This document shows, one piece after another, positions 43,501 through 55,077 of a stretch of 64,000 nt of DNA. The notes under the pieces were generated by a model, which was given only the letters and a program-made list of their open reading frames with translations, did no database searches and was not told where the DNA came from. Position 1 is the stretch's first letter. Each line of letters begins with the position of its first letter. The translations under genes and the position numbers were made by a program. Origin of the DNA: Lolium rigidum. Taxonomy: Eukaryota; Streptophyta; Magnoliopsida; Poales; Poaceae. Where the stretch lies: assembly GCF_022539505.1 (NCBI RefSeq), contig NC_061508.1, positions 342,191,484 to 342,255,483 on the forward strand, written 5' to 3'.

Positions 43501-44945
43501 GTATGGTCACGTTTATTTTTCACTATCAGAGATGTAGTCAATGATTTGTCGGTAAGAAAAATAATAACCTTTGTTTGTTATTCTGTCTAAATCAGCTGGT
43601 GCAGTTAAAAGTCAATCTCTGAGAAGTAAAACAAATGGAGATTTCAGTATCTAATGGATCAATATATATTATTCATGTTTCATGAAATCAACATAGCTTT
43701 ATTTTTCAAATTGTATGAGGTTGTCCATTTGTATCTTGTGAAACAAACAGTGTCCAGTTAAAATTCCCATATATGTTTGTCCTTTGCAATTCTCTTGTTC
43801 TTATTTTTATGCAATTAGTACATCCATTTCATAAAATCAGAAGGTCCACACTATCTAGGCCCGTGTTCACTGTCATCTGCCATGTATGTAATTTGGGTTG
43901 GATCTATGGCACTTGCTTACAGAATTTTTTCATGAGATCTGGAAAATCCTATGCTTCTGATTATACCGAGCGATGTAGTTAATGTGTTGGCTTTATTTTT
44001 TTTGCTATAACTGGAAACCTGAAACTCCAAATTGTTACAATATAGCTTTGTTTGAATTCCCGAAAAAGAGAAAACATCAGTATATTATTTATGCCGATCA
44101 AATTCAGTCTTGTTCCTTTAAATGTGGTTTGATTGATTCTTTTTTCACTATATATCGTGAAGAATATGTTCACATTTTTCATTTGTTCTCTATTAATAAA
44201 GCCGCCAACTCACCAGCACTGGAGAGAAAAAAATGACGATGAAGGTTATAGACGAAGAGTTTATTGCCTTTCCCCTATCTGTTTCCAATGATAAAGTTGA
44301 TATATCACTGTTCTTATGATTATCCTACCCTCACATTTGTGTGAGCTTCTGGTTCAGTTTGAAATACGCAGTGCATAAATTAAGATTATGCATCTGATGT
44401 TTTGGGTGGATAAACTATTCTCGGAACAGATTTTGTACTTTCTATTTTCGCAGACAACTTAGAGTGACTCTTTTCTTGCAGATGATTCCTTGCTAGACAA
44501 CAAACTATCTTACTGTTAGTGTACCAATTTTAGGAGTTATTATCATACTTTTTAATTTCCTATTTTTACAGAAATGTGTTTCCTTGCTTTTTTGTTTTGG
44601 CATTGCATATATTATGAGCTTTTGTACTAGGTATCGAGTCCAATTTGTAAAGAGCACAATGGCGTTATGCCATTTTGTTAATACCATCTGGTGAACAATG
44701 GTAGCTGGAATTTGCATATGAAACTGTGAGTGCTCTGGTGGCCCTTCTCATTTTAAATTAGAATTGGGTTGCAAAATTTTGTACACTTAAGGCATTTGAG
44801 CTTATAGTTTACAAGCCACATTGATACAACTACGGGCACTACTCAAACTTTTCTTTTGGTAGCATGATAGATTCTTGACGTAGTCCTGATGGCGTCCTCT
44901 TGAGTGGTCGTTACTGCTAGAGGTTGGCATGAAAAAATACATGGC
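43501..44945. other. Intron-like or non-coding carrier sequence
   Basis: T-rich sequence resembling plant introns, without credible coding frames; interrupted at 44951 by the Copia element and continuing at 51406. Confidence 0.35.
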
Positions 44946-44950
44946 AGCAC

Positions 44951-45989
44951 TGTTGAAATATTGGGCCCACTTTTAGTGGCCCAAATTAGATTTCAGTTTT
45001 TCCTATAAATCTCAAAGCCCACATAGTGGCAGCCTTGTGAGTTTGAGCCCAAGTTGGTGGCAGCTCACTAAGGAGTGGCAAGAGGTGGGAAGTTTAGTCC
45101 CACATGGAAAGTTGGGAGGAAGTTAGACCACCTTATAAGGTGGGTTGTTCCACCACTAGTAAGTGAGTGAGAAGAGGAGTGCTACACGAGCGCTCCTCCT
45201 CCTCCTCGCTCGCTCGTCTCGACACGACACGACACGACACGTCACGACGCGCGCCGCGCTCGTGGTGAGTGGATTGAGCCTCGAGCCGAGACTTTCCTTA
45301 CTTTTTGCAGCTCAGAAAAACGAACAGAGTCCTAGACGGACGCGTCGCAGTTAGTCGGTTCGGGTCGCTCCCGGATCGTGGGCTATCTGTAACCGACTCG
45401 AAACGTTCGTGCGACGTAGGTTTCCCGAGCCTATATAATCTCCTGCCCGGCTACCGCAGAAACACATCCAATACACGAGTTAGGGTTTCCACCTCTCTCT
45501 GCTTGAGCCGCCATCGTAGTCTACTCCATCCCGCGAGCCGACGTGCATCGGCGAACGGGAGAGCAGGTCTCCGGAACCGATCGTCCTTGCGATCCCGTAC
45601 GGGAGAGGGCGAATTAGGTTTTTGGGAAGCGCTCCGCGCGACCGCTCAAGCTCTTCATCACGGGTCGCCTTCCGTCCAAGTCGGGCGGTGCTGCCTACCG
45701 TCGTCTTCAACGCCGTCTACTTCGACCCGTCGTCCCCGTCGTCAACAACGTTGTCATCAACAATGTTACTGCTGCGACATCGTCTGCTACACCTCCACCG
45801 CCACCACCACCAGATCGGTACGTGCGACATATCTTGATCTGTTTAGCGATGGATGCTTTACCGTTTGCGCTGCTGCTACTCATGTTGATTAATGCATCTA
45901 GTATGTTCGAGTTTCACATGTTAGTAGTTGCTGTCATCATGTTTTATATTCTGGAATTAATCATGGAAATTGTGCCTAATTATCCAACA
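44951..45989 (+). repeat. 5' LTR of the Copia element
   Basis: Starts TGTTGAAATATTGGGCCC and ends ATTATCCAACA. Contains a 16-bp palindrome CCACCTTATAAGGTGG (45128-45143) and a CGACA microsatellite (45218-45240). Confidence 0.95.
45128..45143 (+). promoter_or_regulatory. Palindromic TATA-like element in the LTR
   Basis: CCACCTTATAAGGTGG is a perfect palindrome centred on TTATAA. Also present at 50519-50534 in the other LTR. Confidence 0.5.
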
Positions 45990-46028
45990 ATCCAAAAACC
46001 TAATTGTAGGCAATTTCCTGAGTTAACA

Positions 46029-46860
46029 ATGGCTGGTTTTTCCGATGCACCGAGGCCGGATAAGTTTACCGGTGTGCACTTTAAGAGGTGGCAGTATAAG
46101 GCCATGCTCCGGCTTACTCATCCGAAAGTGTTCGAAGTTACCGATGGTTTACCCGAAGGAACTATATCTGACCAAGATCAGAACAAGTTCAAGGAAAACA
46201 ATACTCTCTTCGTCGGATGCGTTCTAAGTATTCTTGCTGATCGTCCGTGTGATGTGTACATGCACTTAACGGATGGTAAAGAGCTCCGGGATGCACCGAA
46301 TGCTAAATTCGGTGCAACCGATGCAGTGCAGTGAACCGTACATCATGGAGAGCTTCCATGACATCGGGATGGTTAACAACCGTTCGTAGTCGAACAAGCT
46401 CATGAGATACGAGTGCATTGCGAAAGAGCTTGAACTCCTTAAGTGTGCCTTACCCGACAAGTTTGTGGCTGGATGCATCATCGCTAAGTTGCCCCCTTCA
46501 TGGAGGAACTTTGCCACAACTCTCAAACACAAGAGACAAGGAGATATCGGTTGAAAATCTGATAGCATCTCTTGATGTTGAGGAGAAAGCTCGGGCTAAG
46601 GATAATACCGAGAAAGGAGAGGGTCAGTCTAGCGCCAACATGGTGCGGAAGAAACCCTACAACGAAGAACAAAGGGAATAACAAGCCCTCCTTCAATAAG
46701 CCTATGAAGACTACAACCTTCAAGAAGAAGAAGATGATAAACAAAGCAGATCCGAGCTGCTTTACGTGTGGAGAGACTGGCCACTTTTCTAAGGACTCGT
46801 CCGGAGAGGGCAGACCGCAAGAAAAAGGCAAGGCAAGTCAACACGGTGACCGCTAGCAAT
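46029..46860 (+). pseudogene. Copia gag, frameshifted
   Basis: Starts at ATG 46029 (MAGFSDAPRPDKFTGVHFKR). The UBN2-type gag core continues to 46330 and then changes frame: KLPPSWRNFATTLKHKRQ near 46485, SVENLIASLDVEEKARAKDN near 46550. It ends with a Lys-rich segment and a zinc knuckle, CFTCGETGHFSKD. The last Cys of the CX2CX4HX4C knuckle is lost through a one-base insertion near 46798; the other frame continues CPERADRKKK... in the expected way. Gag would package the RNA. Confidence 0.85.
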
Positions 46861-46919
46861 GCTGATGGGTACGGTAATCTCTTTACTCGTTCTTTTCGGT
46901 ATTTCAATCTCCATGTTGG

Positions 46920-47270
46920 TGGATTGATACAGATGCTAATGTTCATGTGTGTGCTGACATCTCCATGTTCACTTCTTACCAGGTCGCCCGGGATTCTTCC
47001 GTCTTGATGGGGAATGGGTCACATGCTTCGTTCGTGGTGTTGGCACGGTAGATCTGAAGTTCACTTCGGGGAAGATCGTGCAGCGGAGGAACGTGCAGCA
47101 TGTCCCTACTATGAACAAGAATCTCGTTAGCGGCTCCCTTCTATGCAGAGATGGGTTTAAGGTTGTTTTAGAGTCGAATAAAGTAGTTGTTTCCAAGTTT
47201 GGACAATTTATTGGTAAAGGCTATGAGTGCGGAGGCTTGTTCCGCTTTTCGCTTTCCGATTTCAAGTAAT
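46920..47270 (+). pseudogene. Copia protease remnant
   Basis: After a stop, IDTDANVHVCADISMF near 46924-46975 corresponds to the active-site region. The usual DTGA or DSGA is DTDA here, so the catalytic loop Gly is lost. VQHVPTMNKNLVSGSLLCRD (47094-47153) and FGQFIGKGYECGGLF complete the domain and lead into integrase. Confidence 0.7.
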
Positions 47271-47289
47271 AAGTCCGTGAACCATATTT

Positions 47290-47958
47290 GTGGCAATGTT
47301 AGTGATGATACCAAGTGTTTGGCATTCTCGTTTATGTCACATTAATTTTGGTTTAATGTCTCGGCTATCCAGTTTAAGTTTAATTCCAAATTTCACCATT
47401 GCCAAAGGTTCAAAGTGCCATAGTTGTGTGCAATCAAAGCAACCTCGGAAGCCTCACAAGGCGGCCGAGGAGAGAAACTTGGCACCTCTAGAACTCATAC
47501 ATTCTGATCTATGCGAGATGAATGGTGTGTTGACAAAAGGTGGAAAGAGATATTTCATGACATTGATTGATGATGCGACTAGATTTTGCTATGTTTATTT
47601 GTTGCGAACTAAAGATGAAGCTTTAGACTACTTTAAAATTTATAAGGCCGAAGTTGAAAATCAACTAGAGAGAAAGATCAAGCGTCTTAGGTCGGATCGT
47701 GGTGGTGAATATTTTCCTAAAATCTTTGATGAATTCTGTGAGGAACATGGCATTATTCATGAGAGGACGCCTCCCTATTCGCCCCAATCAAACGGGGTTG
47801 CCGAGAGGAAAAACCGCACGCAAACCATCACTTTCGTATTTGCGCACATGGGGATGTTTGGCGAAAGTCAATATTCCAATCACCAAGAAGCGCAAACTCG
47901 GACCAAAGACAGTGGATTGTATCTTTCTAGGTTATGCTCCGCGGAGTGTAGGATATAG
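47290..47958 (+). pseudogene. Copia integrase, truncated
   Basis: The zinc-binding HHCC region (WHSRLCHI, KCHSCVQSKQ) is followed by the catalytic core: first Asp in LIHSDLCEM, second Asp in RLRSDRGGEYF, and the Glu in NGVAERKNRT. Around 47824 the sequence jumps to YLRTWGCLAKVNIPITKKRK in another frame, missing roughly 80 residues of the usual core end. This frame then ends within unrelated residues. Integrase joins the cDNA to the genome; this copy cannot. Confidence 0.85.
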
Positions 47959-48514
47959 ATTTTTAGTAGTTCAATCCGAGGTACCTGATATGCATGTTGA
48001 TACTATTATGGAATCTCGTGATGCAACATTTTTTGAGAATATGTTTCCTATGAAAGATATGCATAGCATTGCTAGAATTTCTACTAAGATAATTCCTGAG
48101 TCTAGTACATCTAATGAGTACTTTGAACAATCACATGAGATTGTTACTGAGAAGGATGACAATGAAGCTCCTAAACGGAGCAAGAGACGAAGGATTGAAA
48201 AATCCTTTGGTGATGATTTCATTGTGTACCTTGTGGATGATACTCCCACGTCCATTGCAGAGGCATATGCATCTCCAGATGCAGATGACTGGAAAGAAGC
48301 TGTCCATAACGAGATGGACTCGATTCTTTCTAATGGAACTTGGGAGCTATCAGAACGACCCCATGGATGCAAGCCTGTGGGCTGCAAATGGGTGTTCAAG
48401 AAGAAGCTAAGACCTGATGGTACTATTGAGAAGTACAAGGCGCGGCTTGTAGCTAAAGGCTACACACAGAGAGAAGGCGAAGATTACTTCGACACCTATT
48501 CACTCTGTCGCTAG
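47830..48514 (+). pseudogene. Copia integrase end and reverse transcriptase start
   Basis: Frame (part of an open stretch 47699-48514) with the integrase C-terminal part DCIFLGYAPRSVGYRFLVV, a spacer, then reverse transcriptase: DADDWKEAVHNEMDSILSNG, GCKWVFKKKLRPDGTIEKYK, and ARLVAKGYTQREGEDYFDTY. A frameshift near 48505 breaks it before the first catalytic Asp segment (VHQMDVKTAFLNGELEE, about 48571-48621, in the next frame). Confidence 0.9.
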
Positions 48515-49430
48515 ACTTACCACCATTCGAGTACTACCGTCCATGGCTGCCTCCTATGGTCTTATCGTTCATCAAATGGACGTAAAGACAGCTTTTCTTA
48601 ATGGAGAGTTGGAAGAGGAAATCTATATGGATCAGCCTCGATAGGTTCGTAGTAAAAGGTGAAGAAAGAAAGGTGTGCAAGTTGCTGAAATCTTTATATG
48701 GCCCGAAACAAGCACCTAAGCAATGGCATGAGAAGTTTGACAGAACTTTGACTTCTGTAGGCTTTGTTGTCAATGAGGCTGACAAGTGTGTTTACTATCG
48801 CCATGGTGGGGGCGAAGGCGTTATACTATGTTTGTATGTGGATGATATTCTGATATTTGGTACAAACATGAAAGTAATACACGAGGTCAAGTCTTTCTTG
48901 TCAAAGAGCTTTGATATGAAAGATCTGGGAGAAGCTGATGTGATTCTGAACATCAAGCTGATTAAGAACGAGAGTGGGATTACTCTAACGCAATCCCATT
49001 ATGTTGAGAAGATCTTGAGCCGGTTCGGCTATATTGATAGCAAGCCTTCTTCAACACCTTATGATCCCAGTGTGACACTACGCAAGAACCGGAGGATTGC
49101 CATAGATCAATTGAGATATTCTCAGATCGTTGGCTCACTCATGTACTTAGCGAGCGCGACTAGACCCGACATCTCTTTTGCCGTTAGCAAGTTGAGTAGG
49201 TTCATGTCAAACCCGGGTACTGATCATTGGCATGTACTTGATAGGGTCATGCGCTACCTATGTGGTACAATGAGTTATGGGATTCACTATTCAGGGCACC
49301 CGGCTGTGCTTGAAGGATATAGTGATTCAAATTGGATCTCGTATGTAGCTGATCCGTACGCCACAAGTGGGTATGTATTTACCTTTGGAGGTGGCGCAGT
49401 TGTCATGGAGATCTTGTAAGCAAACCATAT
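48515..49430 (+). pseudogene. Copia reverse transcriptase, catalytic part
   Basis: VHQMDVKTAFLNGELEEE opens it; a one-base change near 48640 shifts to the long frame 48601-49419. That frame holds LYGPKQAPKQWHEKFD, the catalytic YVDD (48835-48846), KDLGEADVILNIKL, and later the start of RNase H (SLMYLASATRPDISFAVSKL, GYSDSNWISYVADPYATSGY). It ends with a frameshift near 49405. Confidence 0.92.
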
Positions 49431-49439
49431 TGACGAGGT

Positions 49440-49799
49440 CAACTATGGAAGCAGTAACTTACTCCTTTAGACACAACCACCGTTGAATCGGAATGGTTGC
49501 GTGAGCTCTTGATGGACTTGCCCGTGGTTGAAAAACCTGTTCCGGCAATCCTTCTGAATTGTGACAATCAAACCGTAATTGTCAAAGTGAACAATTCTAA
49601 GGATAACGCGAAGTCATCAAGACACGTCAAGAGACGTTTGAAGTCTCGTCAGAAATTGCGAAACTCCGGAGTAATAACTGTTACATATATTCAAACAGAC
49701 AAAAACCTGGCAGATCCCTTTACAAAGGGACTATCACGTAATGTGATAGAGAGTGCATCGAGGGAGATGGGTTTGAGACCCGTTGATGTTACGCCATAG
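49440..49799 (+). pseudogene. Copia RNase H C-terminal part
   Basis: Fragment after the frameshift: VESEWLRELLMDLPVVEK, NCDNQTVIVKVNNSKDNAKS, SRHVKRRLKSRQKLRN, and TDKNLADPFTKGLSRNVIES are the standard end of Copia pol, finishing with a natural stop at 49797. Confidence 0.9.
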
Positions 49800-50341
49800 T
49801 GGTAACCCAACCTTTGTGATCGGAGATCCCGTGAATTAGGACCTGGAAAGAACAAACTAGTGGTTTAATTGAGGAGAGTATTATGTAACCCTCTCTATGT
49901 GAAGATGCACAACTCTCAGTTGCGGTAAGGCAGGTTGGCAACAAGCCTTAATGTGTTTATGTTGGCTATTTTAGCAAAGATGCTGTCCTACAGAGCATTC
50001 TTGAAATAACACACCTATATGAGTCCGATTGTTAAACGTCGCAATCTATGAGATTTGGGTGATCTCTAGTAAACTCATGAAGAGACCATGAAGTATGACG
50101 CATATGCTTCACCCACGGGGTAGGCTACTGGCAGCCATGTACTGGTCATGACTTTGAGTGAAACCCTGTTCACGCAAAACTTGCAATTCAAGGCTTAGTC
50201 CATTGTTCAAGTGTGAGTGGATGTAGCTTAAGGTTCTAGGCGGAAGTTCAACTTAACGAGTCTCCGCTGAAACACTCGGTATATAAACAAGCAGCGAGTA
50301 TTGGTAAATCTCTAAATGGGATTTGAGATCCGGTGGGGGAT
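49800..50341 (+). other. Copia 3' internal non-coding region with polypurine tract
   Basis: No ORF. The tract GGTGGGGGAT (50332-50341) precedes the 3' LTR. Confidence 0.7.
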
Positions 50342-51400
50342 TGTTGAAATATTGGGCCCACTTTTAGTGGCCCAAATTAGATTTCAGTTTTTCCTATAAA
50401 TCTCAAAGCCCACATAGTGGCAGCCTTGTGAGTTTGAGCCCAAGTTGGTGGCAGCTCACTAGGGAGTGGCAAGAGGTGGGAAGTTTAGTCCCACATGGAA
50501 AGTTGGGAGGAAGTTAGACCACCTTATAAGGTGGGTTGTTCCACCACTAGTAAGTGAGTGAGAAGAGGAGTGCTACACGAGCGCTCCTCCTCCTCCTCGC
50601 TCGCTCGTCTCGACACGACACGACACGACACGTCACGACGCGCGCCGCGCTCGTGGTGAGTGGATTGAGCCTCGAGCCGAGACTTTCCTTACTTTTGCAG
50701 CTCGGAAAAACGAACGGAGTCCTAGACGGACGCGTCGCAGTTAGTCGGTTCGGGTCGCTCCCGGATCTTGGGCTATCTGTAACCGACTCGAAACGTTCAT
50801 GCGACGTGGGCGTGGCCCACGTTGCCTAGGGTTTCCCGAGCCTATATAATCTCCTGCCCGGCTACCGCGTAAACACATCCAATACACGAGTTAGGGTTTC
50901 CACCTCTCTCTGCTTGAGCCGCCATCGTAGTCTACTCCATCCCGCGAGCCGACGTGCATCGGCGAACGGGAGAGCAGGTCTCCGGAACCGATCGTCCTTG
51001 CGATCCTGTACGGGAGAGGGCGAATTAGGTTTTTGGGAAGCGCTCTGCGCGACTGCTCAAGCTCTTCATCACGGGTCGCCTTCCGTCCAAGTCGGGCGGT
51101 GCTGCCTACCGTCGTCTTCAACGCCGTCTACTTCGACCCGTCGTCCCCGTCGTCAACAACGTTGTCATCAACAACGTTACTGCTGCGACATCGTCTGCTA
51201 CACCTCCATCGCCACCACCACCAGATCGGTACGTGCGACATATCTTGATCTGTTTAGCGATGGATGCTTTACCGTTTGCGCTGCTGCTACTCATGTTGAT
51301 TAATGCATCTAGTATGTTCGAGTTTCACATGTTAGTAGTTGCTGTCATCATGTTTTATATTCTGGAATTAATCATGGAAATTGTGCCTAATTATCCAACA
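50342..51400 (+). repeat. 3' LTR of the Copia element
   Basis: 1059 bp; compared with the 5' LTR it has an extra GGGCGTGGCCCACGTTGCC-like stretch near 50807-50827. Confidence 0.95.
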
Positions 51401-51405
51401 AGCAC

Positions 51406-52435
51406 AGGGTCTGCAATTGCCAGGTTCTGTGTTTTTGGAAATGTCAGTATAATCTTTTTTACTTTTTATTAAACATTGAACTTAGAACAATGAGAAGTAA
51501 CTTGAAAAACTGTTTGTAATTTCATTCTTGTAAATTAATCAATCACTTGAGATGAGTACTTTCTCTTAAACTGTTCAGTTGACTTTGTGCGCTCATGTTA
51601 TTACTAATATTATTTTGACAAGATATTATCTTTATCTATGATATAGGAAAAAAATAGGATACATAGTGATAAAAAATTTCAGGACTCTAGATCGTTTAAC
51701 TTGAATATCTGGAATATGCCTTTTCTATTATGGTATATACGGTACCACAACAATAATGATATGCCATTGGGTCAGTTTCCATGTTCTGTTGCTTCTTCCA
51801 TTCTGCCGCACACTTCTTTTTTGTGAATGCTTTGTTTTAGGACTGATAATGAAATTTTCAACTCTGGTTGTTCCTTCCCTGATACATGTTTTTAAATTGG
51901 TGTATCTGACTAGATACATCATTTTTCAGTGTTATGTTCTGCATGTGGATAGGATCCCGCAATGTTGCAGCCTGGCTGCAACTCGCCTCATCGTGGATGA
52001 TTGAGCCGCCTAAGAAGTTTTTGTTCACTAACAGTTTGGTGATGTCTTGTGCCACTATTGGTATTATGCTGCAACATGTGAATTCTAAGCTTATTTATTT
52101 CTCTGTCAATCAAAATGTGTAGTTTTGGCTCTGATTTGCCTTATATATAATGTTGAGATGATATTTGGGTTCTGCATCAAGATATTGACAGTTCTTGCTT
52201 TGGCAAAAGCATGTGTTCTTGATGCACTCTATTGTTTTCCTTGTCATTTATGTATGGCTTAATAGAAATGTTTTGAATGAAATATCCCACTGTTCCTAGA
52301 GTGTCATTTGTAAGTATAAAAAATTGTTCAAGTTCAGACTGTTTTTTGGTCTTATGCTTGAGCAGGATTCTGTGATAAGGGCGCATAGCATTAGCCATCA
52401 GGTATCATGATTGGCATGCACCTAACCAGCGAGGA
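51406..52435 (+). other. Carrier sequence after the Copia element, possible exon near 51930-52033
   Basis: T-rich, intron-like. One stretch after TTTTTCAG (51928) stays open and reads MFCMWIGSRNVAAWLQLASS and WMIEPPKKFLFTN, followed by a poor donor. It may be a further exon of the captured gene, weakly supported. Confidence 0.3.
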
Positions 52436-52464
52436 GGCGCCCCATGGGGCGCCCCAACCACTAG
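52436..52464 (+). other. Helitron-like 3' terminus
   Basis: 18-bp palindrome GGCGCCCCATGGGGCGCC (52436-52453), then CCAACCA and CTAG, followed by T at 52465. Confidence 0.6.
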
Positions 52465-52465
52465 T

Positions 52466-53160
52466 ACCAGACAAAGGGCATTAGCTCTATGTAGGTGTCT
52501 CATATCTAGAGCCATGGATATGGGGTCCTAGGCATATGCGGGTTTTTGAAAACGGGTTTTTATTAAAGGGTTGTAGCTTATGAAAACGTGTTTAGCCACA
52601 AACGTGTTTAGAAATAGGAAGTATCGTGACACACACATTCTGTATACTTTCGAGAGGTGCTCTACTTTTTCCACAAACGTGTTTAGCCATGCTATATATC
52701 CGAGATTGCATGCATGCATTCCCGTTCAAACTTCCTAGATCTGAGGCCATGTATAAAAGCTAACCAATCGGCCTCTCCGTGACGTCGCAATTCACCTTTT
52801 GCAACGAGTTTCGATCACAATACATATGATCAGTTGCCCCTCTAAGAGTAACAAGTGTACGGTCTCTCACTCAAACAAATCTTAATAGAGAGATCAACAC
52901 TTATGCAAGGATGCAAAAGCAAGAGCACAAGGGTGCTCAAATCCTTCACATTCAAATCCCACCAAAGCAACAAATGCTATGGAGAAACTTGAGTGGAAGA
53001 ACAATGGAAGAAACTAACAAATGACTCCATGATCTAGATCCAAAGAGTTCCCCTCAATTAGAGGAGAAATTGATTGGTGGAGGTTGTAGATCTAGATCTC
53101 CTCTTTCAAATCCCTCAAGAGGATACAAGAATTATGGGAGGGATGGAGAGGAACCAAGCT
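52466..53160. repeat. Inverted-repeat block A' (right arm)
   Basis: Inverted counterpart of 9557-10224 up to about 53070; the remainder to 53160 would pair with sequence pushed out of the window on the left. Confidence 0.7.
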
Positions 53161-53185
53161 TTTGAAGTTCAACAATGGAGTAGAA

Positions 53186-53191
53186 GAGAGA

Positions 53192-53229
<38 letters not shown>

Positions 53230-53262
53230 AGGGAGGGAGTGAGAGAGAGAGAGAGAGCAAAT
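53186..53262. repeat. (GA)n microsatellite
   Basis: Almost uninterrupted AG/GA repeats with a few GGG interruptions. Frames here are artefacts. Confidence 0.95.
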
Positions 53263-54570
53263 AGTGTGGCATGCCGGGTCAAGGGCTGGACTACCCGGCA
53301 GCAGCACCCGGTAAGCTGGGCTATATGTCGGTCTACCCGGTAGTAGCACCCGGTAGGCCAGGCTCTATGCTGGGTTGCTAGAATTTTCTCAAAAGACCAT
53401 TTTCTCCGAGAACTAAAAGCACTTCTCACGTAGTTCCCGAACTCCGATTAAGATAAAACTAATTTTGTTGGAAATATAACAACGAATAGAACCCAACGTC
53501 AAATTTTGTTGAAAAGATAATGACGAATATTTTGTTGGAAATACGAAGACTCCTCACGGAAAGTTTTTATATGATTTTAGAGATGGAGCCTCTCATCGTC
53601 ATGAAACGGTAAAGACGTTCAAACGCGAAAACGCACCAAAAGATGCATACATATTCCGTTTTCGATGAACTTGGGCATGTTGAAAAACTAGCAACAAGCT
53701 CAAGAACCTCACACATAGAAACACCAAGAAGCAGCAAGAATATAGAGATGCATAGTATGTAATGGATTGAGCTTCCTAAGACGGTGCGATCAAGTTACCC
53801 AACCGACAGCCCCTCTTGATAGTGCGGCTATCTATCCTATAACCCGGTCTCCCAACAATCACCATGAGACCGGTAAAAGGAAAACCTAGCAAGGTCATAA
53901 CTTTTTCTTGTGCATCCTGCTTGATCTTGATGATAGCGCTTCAAGCTCCACTCAAGTTGAAATGCCTCACTTTATTTTTGTTTTCTTCGTGAAGACTCGC
54001 AAATGCTCCCCCATACACCATGATGGGATAGATTCACTGAGACACATCTTCACATGTCCATTGTCACCAAATGGATCGCAAGCTTTAAGCATGATATCTT
54101 CGATATGCTCGCCTTGAACTTTCCTTTCTCAACCTTGATAACATCCATACTTCATGCCATCCTCACATGGGCGGTATGAGATCATATTCTTGATGCAAGA
54201 CCATGGCAAGATACCTAATTCACATAGACAACAGAAATGCACACACATGATCCAAAGTGGTACGCTCTTTATGCTTCATGTGTTAACTAATTTAAATTCA
54301 ATCTTCACTTTTAGTCTTGGTCAAACTTGTATCTTTTCAAAACGATGATCTTGATGCTAATAACAAAGGTACATATATCAATCTTCATGGCATCCACACT
54401 TAAATACAATACATGGACTACAAGCAATACCTATGGAACATTCATTCATACAAACACAATAAAAACATTACTCCATAGAGGATTGTCATTAATTTCCAAA
54501 AACACACTTAGGGCAATGTATCCTTACAGTGGTGCACTAGTAGATAAGAACAGACAAAAATATGCTATAT
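53263..54570. other. Repeat-like region without recognised gene
   Basis: Begins with a 42-bp near-duplication (CTACCCGG(C/T)AG(C/T)AGCACCC, at 53291 and 53333). The following 1.2 kb has the look of grass transposon sequence, adjoining block A', but contains no domain. Open frames at 53908-54572 are short and unconvincing. Confidence 0.35.
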
Positions 54571-55077
54571 AAACGGATTGTAGGTTCTTATTGTATTGCT
54601 ACTAGAGAAAACATGGTTTGTAGCTTTAGTATTGTGTTATACTACTGCAGATAGTGTGATGGTTTGTTCTTAGCAGGAAGTGCTTTTAATCCTATATAGT
54701 TCCTACTTCGCTGGATGTATATAAGCATTTGGTACTCCGCTCATGATTTTGTTTGCTCTATTGTAATGTGAACTATTAGGCTTGGTGTTGTTATATTTCT
54801 TTGTAATTGTAGTATTTGGTGCCCTGGCAGTGAAATATTCTGGTTATCGAATACTTTAGTTTTGAGGAAAGTGAACTGTCAAAACCGGGCCTGAACAACT
54901 AAGACCAAAAATACAAACATAAAAAAAATGCACAATTTTATTTCGAGGGGTCATGCAAATTGATGATTAGAGTGTGATGATATTGATTTAAATCGACACA
55001 CAAAGCATAAGCCAATCATTGTTTTCCCACGTGTTTTGGCAGCATTATACAAAATGTAAACATGTGCGCCATGATCT
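54571..55077. other. 3' flank of MATH-BTB gene 2
   Basis: AT-rich; nothing recognised apart from possible polyadenylation signals for the minus-strand gene. Confidence 0.3.

Larger units (their letters stand above)
44951..51400 (+). mobile_element. Complete Copia retrotransposon, frameshifted
   Basis: LTRs 44951-45989 and 50342-51400 are flanked by perfect AGCAC duplications (44946-44950 and 51401-51405). Gene order gag, protease, integrase, reverse transcriptase, RNase H is that of Copia. Several indels, a deletion in integrase and the lack of an obvious primer site make this copy inactive. The LTRs differ by one 20-odd bp indel near 50808-50830 and few substitutions, so it is young. Confidence 0.95.
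41859..52464 (+). mobile_element. Helitron-like insertion carrying gene fragments (contains a Copia element)
   Basis: The left arm shows blocks A and B adjacent, whereas here about 10.6 kb separates B' from A'. The right edge ends with an 18-bp perfect palindrome (GGCGCCCCATGGGGCGCC, 52436-52453), 7 bases and CTAG (52461-52464) followed by T: the form of a Helitron 3' terminus. The left edge (CTTGTAAATTGAG) is not the canonical TC start. A direct repeat ACCACT (41855-41860 and 52457-52462) is an alternative boundary signal. It carries exon-like pieces on the plus strand and a Copia element. Confidence 0.5.

Noticed and set aside
53074..53429. Arg/Glu-rich and Leu/Ser-rich frames
   Set aside because: Created by the (GA)n repeat.
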